The position numbers and the translations under genes are program-made. Below are positions 40,631-48,975 of a DNA stretch of 64,000 nt, in pieces (the first letter of the stretch is position 1; the number at the start of each line of letters is the position of its first letter). The notes under the pieces are model-generated. The model saw only the letters and a program-made list of their open reading frames with translations, was not told the origin of the DNA and made no database searches. The DNA is from Mitsuaria sp. WAJ17 (lineage in GTDB: Bacteria > Pseudomonadota > Gammaproteobacteria > Burkholderiales > Burkholderiaceae_C). Location of the stretch: assembly GCF_014174515.1 (NCBI RefSeq), contig NZ_JACJUG010000025.1:1-64000 (forward strand), given 5' to 3'.

Positions 40631-42601
40631 ATGGATCCAATCTTCAAGCCCAGACCCAAGCTGTGGCCCGCCGGCCTGCTGGTCCGGGTACAGGCCTTCT
40701 GCATCGACGCCCTGCTGCTGGTGCTGCTGGGCGCGCCCATTCTGTGGGTGAGCCAGCACCGCCTGGTCAGTCGGCTGGATGACTTCAGCCCCAGCAGCCT
40801 CTTCGTCAACTGGCTGCTGCCGGCGCTTTACTTCGTCGGCTTCTGGGCCTGGCAAGGTGCCAGCTTCGGCATGCTGTTCAGCGGCATCCGGGTGGTCGAT
40901 TTCTATTCGGGCGAGAAGCCCACACTGAAGCAGACCCTGCTGCGCTGGGTCGGTGCCCTCGTCTCCCTGCTGCCGCTGGGCCTGGGCCTGTGGTGGTCCA
41001 CCGTGGATGCGCGGGGCCAGAGCTGGCATGACCGCCTGGCGGGCACTCAGGTGGTCTGGCGGCGCGCGCGCGCTGAAGGCGAGCCCGAGGAACTGGGCTA
41101 TCTGCTGCGCCACTGGCGCGGCGAGCAGGGCCTGGCCCAGAGTTTCTGGATCAACAACCTGCTGCTCGCCACGCCCTTGGCCATGCTGGTCACCGGGCTG
41201 ATGAGCTGGATCGGCGCCAAGGGCGAGTATCTGCAGGCCAGCGCCATCGCCGTGATGGTGGGGTGGCCCCTGATGCTGACCCTGAACACCTGGTGTGTGG
41301 TGGGCGCCTGGCGTTCCGCAGGCAACTACCTGCGTCACGACGGCGCCGCCGTGTGGGGCTATGGCGCGCGCCTGCTGATGGGCCTGGGCATGCTGCAGAT
41401 CGCGGCCTCGCTGCTGGTGGGCTTTCTTCCCCAGTTGGGCGAGTACTGGCAGATGGCGCGGGGCATCGACCCCATCGGCCGCACCGAGTTCCACTTGGCC
41501 GAGGACGGCACCAGCGTGCGCATGGAAGGCCCCATCGGCATGGGCGATGCCACGCGCCTGGACACGCTGATGAAGGCCCAGCCCCAGCTGCAGCGCTTTG
41601 AGCTGCAGTCGCCCGGCGGCCGCCTGCACGAGGCCGAGCGCATGGCCGAGATGATCTCGGGCCGCTCCGGCGCCAGCGCCTGGGTGGTCGAGCACTGCGA
41701 GAGCGCCTGCACCATCCTCTTCCTGGCCGCCCCCTCGCGCCAACTGATGCCCGAGGCTCGCCTGGGCTTCCACCGCGCTTCCTCCGGCACCTACAACCCG
41801 GTCTTCGACGAGTTGGCCAACAAGGAGCTGGAAAAGACCTACCGCAAGCTCAACCTGCCGGACTACTTCATCACCCGCACGCTGAAGACGCCCTCTCGCA
41901 GCATGTGGTACCCCAGCATGGACGAGCTGATCAGCCACGCGCTGATCCCCGAGCCGCCCAAGACCCTGGACATCTTCCTGCCCCCGGGCGCGAACAGTCC
42001 GCTCAAGTCTTATGTGGAGGCGCTGCGCGCCAACCCGGCCTGGTATGCGCTGGAGGGGCGCTTCACCGGCAGCATCGACCAGGCTGCGCAGCGCATGCTG
42101 GCCGCCCGCCAGGCCCAACTGCCCGACGAAGCCGTGCAGGCCGCCGGCTTCATGGTGGCCGCCGAGCAGATGGGCACCTTGGTCCATGAGTTGCAGCCGG
42201 TGCTGCGCCATCAGCTGGTCCGCCAGGTCGAGGCGCAGCTGCGCGCGGCCAAGGCGCAGAGCCTCGAGGCCTGCCAGGGGCTGTTGGGCGGCCAGCTCAT
42301 CTTGCGCCGACTGCTGCCGCTGGAGCTGCATGTCAGCGACAGCCACTGGGTGCAAGAGGCCGCCAATTCCCCGCGGGTCCGCCGGAGCTCCAATGTGCCG
42401 ACGCCCGTCGAGCTGGAGGTCGTGCGCCGCCGGCTGGGCCCCCTGGCCCCAGGCATGCTGGCCCATTGGTGGGGCGCCCAGCCGGGCGTGCCGGCAGCGC
42501 CGCGCTGCGAACAGGTGCTTCAGATCCTGGACCAGCTGGGGCGCCTGCCCGTGCAGCAGCGGGAGCTGGCAGAGCGGCTGATGTTCCAGCGCCCGGCCTG
42601 A
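40631..42601 (+). CDS. RDD membrane domain fused to a ClpP-like (COG3904-type) domain
   Basis: The 656-aa protein begins with an RDD-type membrane domain (about residues 15-145; VRVQAFCIDALLLVLLGAP with its Arg/Asp, later SWHDRLAGTQVV). Two more helices follow near 175-225 and one near 245-275. Residues about 290-420 form a ClpP/crotonase-like domain with the oxyanion SPGG motif, a candidate nucleophile in CESACTILF and a candidate His in GFHRAS, the pattern of COG3904 periplasmic proteins. The C-terminal 220 residues are helical and unrecognised. A membrane-anchored protease-like role is inferred. It is preceded by a 72-bp gap after nadC. Confidence 0.8.
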   Translation: MDPIFKPRPKLWPAGLLVRVQAFCIDALLLVLLGAPILWVSQHRLVSRLDDFSPSSLFVNWLLPALYFVGFWAWQGASFGMLFSGIRVVDFYSGEKPTLKQTLLRWVGALVSLLPLGLGLWWSTVDARGQSWHDRLAGTQVVWRRARAEGEPEELGYLLRHWRGEQGLAQSFWINNLLLATPLAMLVTGLMSWIGAKGEYLQASAIAVMVGWPLMLTLNTWCVVGAWRSAGNYLRHDGAAVWGYGARLLMGLGMLQIAASLLVGFLPQLGEYWQMARGIDPIGRTEFHLAEDGTSVRMEGPIGMGDATRLDTLMKAQPQLQRFELQSPGGRLHEAERMAEMISGRSGASAWVVEHCESACTILFLAAPSRQLMPEARLGFHRASSGTYNPVFDELANKELEKTYRKLNLPDYFITRTLKTPSRSMWYPSMDELISHALIPEPPKTLDIFLPPGANSPLKSYVEALRANPAWYALEGRFTGSIDQAAQRMLAARQAQLPDEAVQAAGFMVAAEQMGTLVHELQPVLRHQLVRQVEAQLRAAKAQSLEACQGLLGGQLILRRLLPLELHVSDSHWVQEAANSPRVRRSSNVPTPVELEVVRRRLGPLAPGMLAHWWGAQPGVPAAPRCEQVLQILDQLGRLPVQQRELAERLMFQRPA

Positions 42602-42639
42602 GCGGTCGGGCCCCGGACCGCGCAGCACCGCGTCTGCAC

Positions 42640-42776
42640 CACAGCTACGCCATTGCCAGCACCATCGAGGCCCTGGGGGCGCCAAGGCCCAGGGCTGGGT
42701 CTCCGGCCAGGCGGCCCCCGCCCATGAGTTCGCGCACACCCGGGCGCAGGCCGAGCTGTCCCGGCACCTGCGCTGA
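42640..42776 (+). pseudogene. Possible gene remnant with a 1-nt frameshift
   Basis: Reading through a GGGGG run (42674-42679 area) with one extra G gives a continuous, protein-like sequence: LHHSYAIASTIEALG followed by AKAQGWVSGQAAPAHEF and AELSRHLR, ending at TGA 42774-42776. The actual frame instead turns Pro/Arg-rich. This suggests the 3' remnant of a gene lost by deletion in a G homopolymer. The rest of the 434-bp gap (42602-43035) holds two GC hairpins (42602-42621 and 42670-42695) without T-runs. Confidence 0.3.
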
Positions 42777-43035
42777 GCACACCCTGGTGGTAACCCTCGG
42801 AGCCGCGACCCCGCTCCGCGTTGCGGCAGGGTCCGGGCCGGGTCGGGCACGGGGCTTTCCTGTGCAATACGCCTCTTTGCATCGAATTAGGCAGATCGGC
42901 CCATCCCTTCTGCGCGCTTTCCCTCAGACAACCTGCGGCCGGCTTGCATAGCATGCGAATGCGCTGACGGGAGTGTCGTTCCCACCCATGGGGAACGGCG
43001 ATGCAAAGCGATTCATAGAACGTCGAAGGGATCCC

Positions 43036-44022
43036 ATGTCGAACACCAAGCCTGCCCGCCCGGCCCGCTCACTCTTGGCCGCCCTGTTGGGTCTGGCACT
43101 GGCAGCCCCCGGGCTGCTCCAGGCCCAGAGTCTCAGCATCGGTGCGATCCTGCCGGAGTCCTGGCCCAGTGCAGCCCAAGCCGAGGACATGCGCAACGGG
43201 ATGACCCTGGCCCTCAAGACCACCTCCCTGCAGCCGGCCCCCAAGCTGGTCATCAAGGACAGCGGCTGCGACGCCAAGAAGGCGCAGGCAGCGACGCAGT
43301 CCTTCCTGACCGCCAAGGTGGACATGGTCATCGGCGGCTTCTGCGTGCTGGGCGAGGTGCCGTCCATGCTCAAGTCGGCCAACGTGCCCATGGTGTCTGC
43401 CAATGCCGAACGGCTGAAGAGCCACGACGGGCTGCTGCAGCTGGGCCGCGTGGGAGCGGGTGTTGCCGAGGAGATCGCGGCCAAACTGCGTTCGCAGACG
43501 GGGCTTCGCGTCACCGCCTCCAGCACCTGCTGGATCGATTTCGAGACGCCGGTCTCCGAGAAGTACGACGCCGGCCTCTGCCCCGCACTCAGCGTGGACA
43601 AGGGCCGCTGGAGCGAGGTGGCCGCGGCCTATGAAGCGGCCTTCCGCAAGCCCTTCAGCGTGTCTGCGGCCCGCGGCCACGCCGCCATGGAGGTGGCCCT
43701 GGCCTACCTCAAGCGCCAGCGCAATGCCTCGCGCGGCGCCGCGGCCAGCGAGGCCCTCAGCCAGCGCACTGTGCTGGGGCAGGCGCTGGCCCGGGACGGC
43801 ATCGTTCCCGAGGACGCCCTGCAGTTGAGCTTCGCCAGCCGCACAGTCAAGGCCGGCAGCCGCGACGCCCAGGCCATGGACCAGTTGGTCAAGGCCAAGA
43901 GCTGCGAATGCAAGGCAGGCCCCGAATGCGGCAAGGGCTCGCCCTGGGAAGGCATGCCCTTCACGGTGGTGCCGCCCGGCAGCAAGCCCGCGGCCTGCCC
44001 CCAGGTGCTGGCCAGTCGCTGA
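43036..44022 (+). CDS. Orphan periplasmic binding protein, branched-chain amino-acid (LivJ) type
   Basis: The 328-aa product has a Sec signal peptide (SLLAALLGLALAAPGLLQAQ) and a type I periplasmic-binding fold: SIGAILPESWPSAAQAEDMRNGMTLAL, CDAKKAQAATQSFL, and VIGGFCVLGEVPSMLKSANVPMVSANA. The ATG at 43036 has AAGGG 6 nt upstream. Cysteines in ECKAGPECGKGSPWEGM near the C-terminus are unusual for LivJ proteins and may form a disulfide or bind a ligand. No permease or ATPase genes are adjacent, so it may feed a distant transporter or a sensor. A 24-nt tandem repeat begins at its stop codon. Confidence 0.85.
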   Translation: MSNTKPARPARSLLAALLGLALAAPGLLQAQSLSIGAILPESWPSAAQAEDMRNGMTLALKTTSLQPAPKLVIKDSGCDAKKAQAATQSFLTAKVDMVIGGFCVLGEVPSMLKSANVPMVSANAERLKSHDGLLQLGRVGAGVAEEIAAKLRSQTGLRVTASSTCWIDFETPVSEKYDAGLCPALSVDKGRWSEVAAAYEAAFRKPFSVSAARGHAAMEVALAYLKRQRNASRGAAASEALSQRTVLGQALARDGIVPEDALQLSFASRTVKAGSRDAQAMDQLVKAKSCECKAGPECGKGSPWEGMPFTVVPPGSKPAACPQVLASR

Positions 44023-44135
44023 GCGCGGTCAGGCGCGGGTCACGCAGCGCGGTCAGGCGCGGGTCACGCAGCGCGGTCAGGCGCGGGTCACGCAGCGCGG
44101 TCAGGCGCGGGTCACGCAGCGCGGTCAGGCGCGGG
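44022..44135 (+). repeat. 24-nt tandem repeat, four perfect copies plus 18 nt
   Basis: The unit starts AGCGCGGTCAGGCGCGG and ends GTCACGC. Perfect copies begin at 44022, 44046, 44070 and 44094, and a partial one runs from 44118 to 44135. Each unit contains two related halves (GCGCGGTCAG and GCGCGGGTCA). The array starts within the stop codon of the binding-protein gene and lies in its 3' UTR. Its length of eight codons would preserve frame (RSAVRRGS per unit) if translated, but no gene uses it. Confidence 0.95.
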
Positions 44136-44350
44136 CCCTGTCCGCACCCATGCCGGCCTGGGCCAGCCTGGTCTGGTCCTGCTCGGCCCCGATCACGGCC
44201 CGCTTCCCGTCGGCCGTTTGTTCTGGACGCCACGGCGGGGTCTCCTCCCCGCCCCCCGATTCGCGAGGCTTCTGTGGCGCCCCTCCGTGACGGCAACCCC
44301 GCACCGGCCTGGGGCCTGAAGGACGCCGGGCCGCGTTGCGTGCCGCGCAC

Positions 44351-44752
44351 TCACAACGGGAGCCAGGCCCTGAGTGGCAGAGGGTATCGCCCGTCCGACG
44401 GGGCCAGCGTGCGTGCCGCACCGATCTCCGGCCCGCCTTCCGGCGCCGAGGCCTTGCGCAAGGCTGGCATGGCGAGCCCCGCTGACAAGACAGGTCGAGC
44501 AGCGCCCACGGTGGCCTGGAGCGGCCGACGTTGTGACGCCTCCTTGGCGTCCTGGGCCGCCGGGTGAGGAGGCGGGCGGGTCGGATGGCGGATGAGAGGG
44601 GGCGGCGGGCTTGCCCCCGGCTGGAGGAAGCCGGTCGTGGTATCCGGGCGGGCACTGGCCAGCCACCAGGCGCCTGCCATCAGAGCCGCCAGCGACAGCA
44701 GGGCCAACACGGGCCACCCCCAGCGGCGGCCGGACGATTGCGGATCAATCAT
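44351..44752 (-). CDS. Small single-pass membrane protein of unknown function
   Basis: The 133-aa product has a GGAG 7 nt before its ATG, one N-terminal transmembrane segment (GWPVLALLSLAALMAGAWWLAS, about residues 11-32) and a Pro/Ala-rich external part (SPPPPLIRHPTRPPPHPAAQ) without recognised domains. Topology suggests a periplasmic tail. It lies downstream of the CorA/ZntB gene on the same strand, 366 bp away. The low-complexity tail leaves some doubt about it being a true gene. Confidence 0.5.
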   Translation of the reverse strand: MIDPQSSGRRWGWPVLALLSLAALMAGAWWLASARPDTTTGFLQPGASPPPPLIRHPTRPPPHPAAQDAKEASQRRPLQATVGAARPVLSAGLAMPALRKASAPEGGPEIGAARTLAPSDGRYPLPLRAWLPL

Positions 44753-45118
44753 GATGAGACTCCAGACTCGGGAAGGCCGAGCATGGCAAGCCGCACTCCC
44801 GGCTGCATCCCTCAGGCTTGCGATGCTGGGCTGGTGGCCATCCTGCGGCCTGTGGAGCATGGCCGGCCTCCCCGCCCGTGGTTCCCGTGCGCCCGGTCGA
44901 GGGGCGCCCGGGTGCAAGGCCGGGGTGGTGGCAGTGGGCGGCGATCGGCAGCATGGAAGCGCTCGGCGAGGGAATGGGCGGATGCTCACCCATCCTGGTG
45001 ACGGATGCTTGAACTTCCAGCGCTCTGGTGCCCGAACCTGCCAGGGATGGCAGGGTCATCTGTCGTGCCTGCGCGTCACCCCAGCCGCGCGGGCGCGGGC
45101 CCGTGCTGCGCCGAAGGT
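44753..45118. other. Intergenic region without recognised features
   Basis: This 366-bp gap between the small membrane protein and the CorA/ZntB gene (both minus strand) has open frames on both strands only because of its GC content. None has a ribosome-binding site, signal peptide or coherent composition. No terminator hairpin with a T-run was found. Confidence 0.5.
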
Positions 45119-46177
45119 TCAGCCGCCGTCCCTCGACCCGCGCACCTGGCGCCGCACCAGCAACGTTGCCACCCCCGTCAGTGCTGCAATGAACGCCAGC
45201 ATGATCCAGAAGCCGTGGCCGTGGTCCGCCAGTGGAATGCCGCCCACATTCATGCCCAGCAGGCCGGACACCAGGTTGATGGGCAAGGCCAGCACCGTGA
45301 CCACGGTCAGCGTGAACAGGCTGCGGTTGTTCTCCTCGGCCTGGCGGGCAGCGGTCTCGTCCTGCATCAGCTTGATGCGCTCCTGCAGCGCGGCCGCGTC
45401 GCGCAGCACGAGGGCGAACTCCTCGCTGGCGCGCTGTAGCTGGGAACGGTCCTCGGCCGTCGCCCAGGCAGGCGGGTGGGCGAGGGTGCGCGCCAGGGCG
45501 CTGGGCTCCGGCGCCAGCAGGCGCTGCAGCCGGACCAGCACGCGGCGCAGGTGGGCGGCCTCGACGGCGTGGCGCGCATGGCGCCCCCTGAGCAGCTCGT
45601 CCTCGATGTCGTCGATGCGGTCGGCCGTGCGGCGCACGATCGCCTGCAGCTCGTCGGCCTGGTCCTGCAGCAAGTGGTCCAGCAAGGCGATGGGTGAGCG
45701 CAAGCCCTCCCCCCGCTTGACGGCCATGCGCAGCCGGTCCACTGAGCGCAGGGGCTGGCGGCGGGCACTCAGCACGCAGCCCGGCCGCACATGGACCCAC
45801 AGCGTGGCGATGTCGTCCGGGTCGAAGCTGAAGTCGAAGGTGACATCGTTGACCACGGCGAACAGGGTCTCGCCCTGGCGCTCGATGCGGGTGGCCCGCG
45901 AGCCCTGCTGCATGGCGGCCAGCAGGTCCTCATCCAGCACACCGGCGCGGCGCAGAGTGTCCAGAGCGCCTGCATGGCTCAGATTCACATGCAGCCAGAC
46001 AAAGCCGGGTGCGGCCTCGGCCAGCGCCTGCGGCGAGGGCACCCGCTCCAGCGGGCTGGCCTGGCCCTGCGCGTCGAAGCGGTAGGCGCAGATCAGGCCC
46101 TGCTCGCTGGCCCCGTAGGCGGGCAGCGCGGGGCCGGCAGGGGCAGGCGGCGGGGTCTCGTTGGGCATGGTCGGCAT
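45119..46177 (-). CDS. zntB: CorA/ZntB-family divalent cation transporter
   Basis: The 352-aa product has the CorA family plan: a large N-terminal cytoplasmic domain with a VWLHVNLSHAG start and long helical stalk, and two C-terminal transmembrane helices with the signature GMNVGGIP in the loop after TM1 (LTVVTVLALPINLVSGLLGMN). The lack of the Mg-type extension after GMN and the FVWLHVNLSH segment fit ZntB, which transports Zn2+ with protons, better than the magnesium channel CorA. It is followed at a distance by the small membrane protein gene. Confidence 0.85.
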   Translation of the reverse strand: MPTMPNETPPPAPAGPALPAYGASEQGLICAYRFDAQGQASPLERVPSPQALAEAAPGFVWLHVNLSHAGALDTLRRAGVLDEDLLAAMQQGSRATRIERQGETLFAVVNDVTFDFSFDPDDIATLWVHVRPGCVLSARRQPLRSVDRLRMAVKRGEGLRSPIALLDHLLQDQADELQAIVRRTADRIDDIEDELLRGRHARHAVEAAHLRRVLVRLQRLLAPEPSALARTLAHPPAWATAEDRSQLQRASEEFALVLRDAAALQERIKLMQDETAARQAEENNRSLFTLTVVTVLALPINLVSGLLGMNVGGIPLADHGHGFWIMLAFIAALTGVATLLVRRQVRGSRDGG

Positions 46178-46229
46178 TCGGCGGGGCCGGCCAGCCTAGG
46201 CCCGTGTCATGTCCGGGCAATGACAGCCC

Positions 46230-47237
46230 TCACCCCAGCCAGACTTGCGCCGCCCATCGGTACAGCGGAATGCCCAGTAGCAGGTTGAAGGGAAAGGTCA
46301 CACCCAGGGACAGCCCGATGTAGACCGCCGGACGAGCCTCCGGCACGGCTTGGCGCAGGACCGCGGGCACGGCGAGGTAGGAGGCACTGGCGGCCAGCAC
46401 CGCGAGCAGGGTCGCATCGGGAATGGGCAGGTCCACCAGGCGGGCCAGCATCAGCGCGAGGGCCGCATGCAGCAGCGGGGCCCCGAGGGCAAAGGCGAAC
46501 AGCGACACCGGCAGCGCTCGCAGTCCGGGCAGCTGCCGGGCGGTGAGCAGGCCCATGTCGAGCAGGAAGAAGGCCAGCAGACCCTTGAAGATCTCGCCGG
46601 TGAAGGGCTTCATGGCCGCTGCGCCGTCGGGACCAGTGATCCAGCCGATGGCCAGGGCACCGAGCAGCAGCAGCGTGCCGCCTTCCGTCAACGCCTCGCG
46701 CCAGTGGCCTGCTCCTGCGCCGGCCGCAGGGGCACGGCCGCCCAGGGCCAGCGTGCCGCCGCCGGCAGGCACGGCCGCGCCGGCGACCGCCGCCGCACGA
46801 GCCCGCTGGCTGAGCATCAGCGCCAGGATGATTGCCGGAGACTCCATCAGCGCCATGGCGGCAGCCATGTGGCCTCCCGCAGGAGCCCCCTGCACCTCGA
46901 GCAGGTGGTTGGCGGTGACGAAGGTGACGGCGCTGACGCTGCCGTAGGTGGCCGCCACGGCCAGGGCGTCGAACGGCGGCAGCCAGCGGCGCAGCAATGG
47001 CAGGTCCAGCAGCGGCACGAGCACGGCGAGCAGCATCGCGCAGCCGAGGCCTGCGACGACGACGGTATTCAAGCCCGTCTGGTGCAGGGCAAAGCCGCCC
47101 TTGAGCCCCAGGGCCATCAGCAGGTAAAGCGACAGAAAGCGCGACAGCTGCGCAGGGACCTCCAGGTTGGAGCGCAACACCCCGGCCAGCAGGCCGAGGA
47201 CGAAGAACAGCAGGGCAGGATCGAGCAGGGCATTCAT
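46230..47237 (-). CDS. sbtA: Sodium-dependent bicarbonate transporter, SbtA family
   Basis: The 335-aa product has ten or so hydrophobic helices and the SbtA signatures YLLMALGLKGGFAL, ATYGSVSAVTFVTA and AAAMALMESPAIILAL in the first half, with a Gly/Ala-rich cytoplasmic loop in the middle (AVPAGGGTLALGG). SbtA-type carriers import bicarbonate with sodium; in non-cyanobacteria they are thought to supply carboxylases. No SbtB-type PII gene follows. A divergent LysR regulator (47312) of the CbbR/CmpR type suggests control by inorganic carbon or metabolites. Confidence 0.9.
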   Translation of the reverse strand: MNALLDPALLFFVLGLLAGVLRSNLEVPAQLSRFLSLYLLMALGLKGGFALHQTGLNTVVVAGLGCAMLLAVLVPLLDLPLLRRWLPPFDALAVAATYGSVSAVTFVTANHLLEVQGAPAGGHMAAAMALMESPAIILALMLSQRARAAAVAGAAVPAGGGTLALGGRAPAAGAGAGHWREALTEGGTLLLLGALAIGWITGPDGAAAMKPFTGEIFKGLLAFFLLDMGLLTARQLPGLRALPVSLFAFALGAPLLHAALALMLARLVDLPIPDATLLAVLAASASYLAVPAVLRQAVPEARPAVYIGLSLGVTFPFNLLLGIPLYRWAAQVWLG

Positions 47238-47311
47238 GAGACCGGCATGCTAAGGATCCCGCACGATCATGGAAAATCAATTATTCTGATGCTTTCAATC
47301 GAGAAATATCG
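47238..47311. promoter_or_regulatory. sbtA-LysR divergent promoter with a CbbR-like half-site
   Basis: The 74-bp gap is AT-rich on the regulator side. TCA-N7-TGA at 47277-47289 fits the TNA-N7-TNA pattern bound by CbbR-type LysR proteins. This short region must carry both promoters. The binding assignment is inferred from the family of the neighbouring regulator. Confidence 0.45.
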
Positions 47312-48217
47312 ATGCACGCCACGTTCCGCCAACTGAGACTGCTGCTGGCCCTGGCCGAGACCGGTTCCATCACCGGGGCCGCACGGGCCTGCCATGTCAC
47401 GCAGCCCACCGTCTCCATGCAGCTCAAGGAGTTGTCCGAGGCAGCCGGCCTGCCGCTCTACGAGCAGTTCGGCAAGCGCCTGCAGCTCACCGAGGCCGGC
47501 GAAGCGGTCCTGGCGACCGCCCGCGCCCTGCAGGCGGAGTGGGAGTCCCTGGAGCAGCGCCTGGCCGGCCTGCGCGGCCTGCAGCACGGGCGCCTGCGCA
47601 TCGCCCTGGCCAGCACGGCCAAGTACTTCGTTCCCCGCATGCTGGGCACCTTCTGCGCGCAGCACCCGCAGGTGGACATCGCCCTGCAGGTGCTCAACCG
47701 CGACGGCGTACTGCAGCGCATGCGGGCACATCAGGACGACCTCTACATCCTCTCCGTCCCGCCCCGCGGCCTGCCCCACGAGCGGTCTCATCTGCTGGAC
47801 AACCCGCTGGTGCCCATCGCCCCGCTGGCGCACCCCTTGGCCGGCCGTGCACGCATGCGGCCCCAGCGTCTGCAGAGTGAGCCCTTCATCCTGCGGGAGG
47901 CCGGCTCCGGCACGCGACTTGCCGGGGATGCCCATTTCGAGAAGCTGGGCCTGAGCCCGCGCGTGCGGCTGGAGCTGGGCAGCAACGAGGCCGTCAAGCA
48001 GTCGGTGGCGGCCGGCATGGGACTGGGGCTGGTATCGCGCCATGCACTGGCGGCCGATCCGGCCAGCGAGGGCCTGGCCGTGCTGCGCGTGGACCACTTT
48101 CCGGTGCGCTCGGCCTGGTCGGTGATGTGGCTGCCAGGGCAGCGCCTGAGTCCGCTGGCGCAGGCCTTCCTGCAGCATCTGCAGGGGCTGGCGGGCCGCT
48201 GGGAGGTTCACTCCTGA
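47312..48217 (+). CDS. LysR-family regulator (CbbR/CmpR-like), divergent from sbtA
   Basis: The 301-aa product has a LysR helix-turn-helix (FRQLRLLLALAETGSITGAARACHVTQPTVSMQLKELSE region, residues about 5-45) followed by PLYEQFGKRLQLTEAGEAVL and an effector domain with LRIALASTAKYFVPRMLGTF. The combination TQPTVSMQLK and STAKYF is typical for CbbR/CmpR, regulators of Calvin-cycle and bicarbonate-transport genes. Position next to sbtA supports the same role. No RuBisCO genes are in this window. Confidence 0.9.
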   Translation: MHATFRQLRLLLALAETGSITGAARACHVTQPTVSMQLKELSEAAGLPLYEQFGKRLQLTEAGEAVLATARALQAEWESLEQRLAGLRGLQHGRLRIALASTAKYFVPRMLGTFCAQHPQVDIALQVLNRDGVLQRMRAHQDDLYILSVPPRGLPHERSHLLDNPLVPIAPLAHPLAGRARMRPQRLQSEPFILREAGSGTRLAGDAHFEKLGLSPRVRLELGSNEAVKQSVAAGMGLGLVSRHALAADPASEGLAVLRVDHFPVRSAWSVMWLPGQRLSPLAQAFLQHLQGLAGRWEVHS

Positions 48218-48303
48218 GGCCGTGCGGCCGGGGCAATGCCCGAGCCCCTGCAGGGGCAAGGCGCGGCGTCTAGCATGCGCGCCAGTGTTTGAAGGAGGTC
48301 CTC

Positions 48304-48846
48304 ATGCGTTCGCTGGTCCGAGCCCTGCTGATCCTGCCCGCCCTGTGCCTCGCTGGCCTGGCCGTGGCGGTCGAGGCCCCGCTGCCCACCGTGGCGCAGG
48401 TGGACCTGGCGCGCTACGCCGGCCGCTGGTACGAGATCGCGCTGCTGCCCAACCGCTTCCAGCGCCAGTGCGTGTCGGACACACAGGCCAGCTACCGGCA
48501 GGACGGCGATCGCATCGAGGTGATCAACCGCTGCCGCATGGCCGACGGCCGCATCGACGACATCCGCGGCCATGCCAAGGTGGTGCCGGACTCCAGCAAC
48601 GCCAGGCTGCGCGTCACCTTCTTCTGGCCCTTCTACGGGGACTACTGGATCCTCGCGCTGGACGAGGGCTACACGGAGGTGCTCGTGGGTGCGCCGAACC
48701 GCCGCTACGCCTGGATCCTCGCCCGGGAGCCGAGGCTGCCCGAGGCGCGCATCGACGCCTTGCTGGCGCGGGCCGCCGCGTTGGGCTTCGACCGCAGCGC
48801 CTTCCTGCGCACGCCGCAGACGGCGGACGCTGCCGAGCGCCCCTGA
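48304..48846 (+). CDS. blc: Lipocalin family protein (Blc-like)
   Basis: The 180-aa product has a Sec signal peptide (ALLILPALCLAGLAVAVE) and a bacterial lipocalin barrel: DLARYAGRWYEIALLPNRFQRQC with the GxW motif, INRCRMADGRIDDIRGHAKVV, FYGDYWILALDEGYTEVLVG and a final helix. Unlike E. coli Blc the signal lacks a clear lipobox Cys, so it may be a soluble periplasmic protein. It probably binds lysophospholipids or other hydrophobic ligands. The ATG at 48304 follows GGAGG by 5-6 nt. Confidence 0.88.
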   Translation: MRSLVRALLILPALCLAGLAVAVEAPLPTVAQVDLARYAGRWYEIALLPNRFQRQCVSDTQASYRQDGDRIEVINRCRMADGRIDDIRGHAKVVPDSSNARLRVTFFWPFYGDYWILALDEGYTEVLVGAPNRRYAWILAREPRLPEARIDALLARAAALGFDRSAFLRTPQTADAAERP

Positions 48847-48975
48847 GCCGTCGCATCGGCAGCACCCGGACCGACGCCCCCGCCGCGCGGGCCTGCAAGC
48901 TTCGGTCCCTGACGAAACGTCAGGGGCTGCAAGCGCCTCATGCTGGCGGCTGCATCGCACCAACCCGGAGCTGCC

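Noticed and set aside
39527..42850. 1107-aa minus-strand open frame opposite nadC and the RDD-ClpP fusion
   Set aside because: It is a shadow frame with high His/Gln/Gly content, no start signals and no known domain.
44592..46085. 497-aa plus-strand open frame opposite the CorA/ZntB gene
   Set aside because: Ser/Arg/Ala-rich antisense frame; the minus-strand product has the GMN signature and is clearly the real gene.
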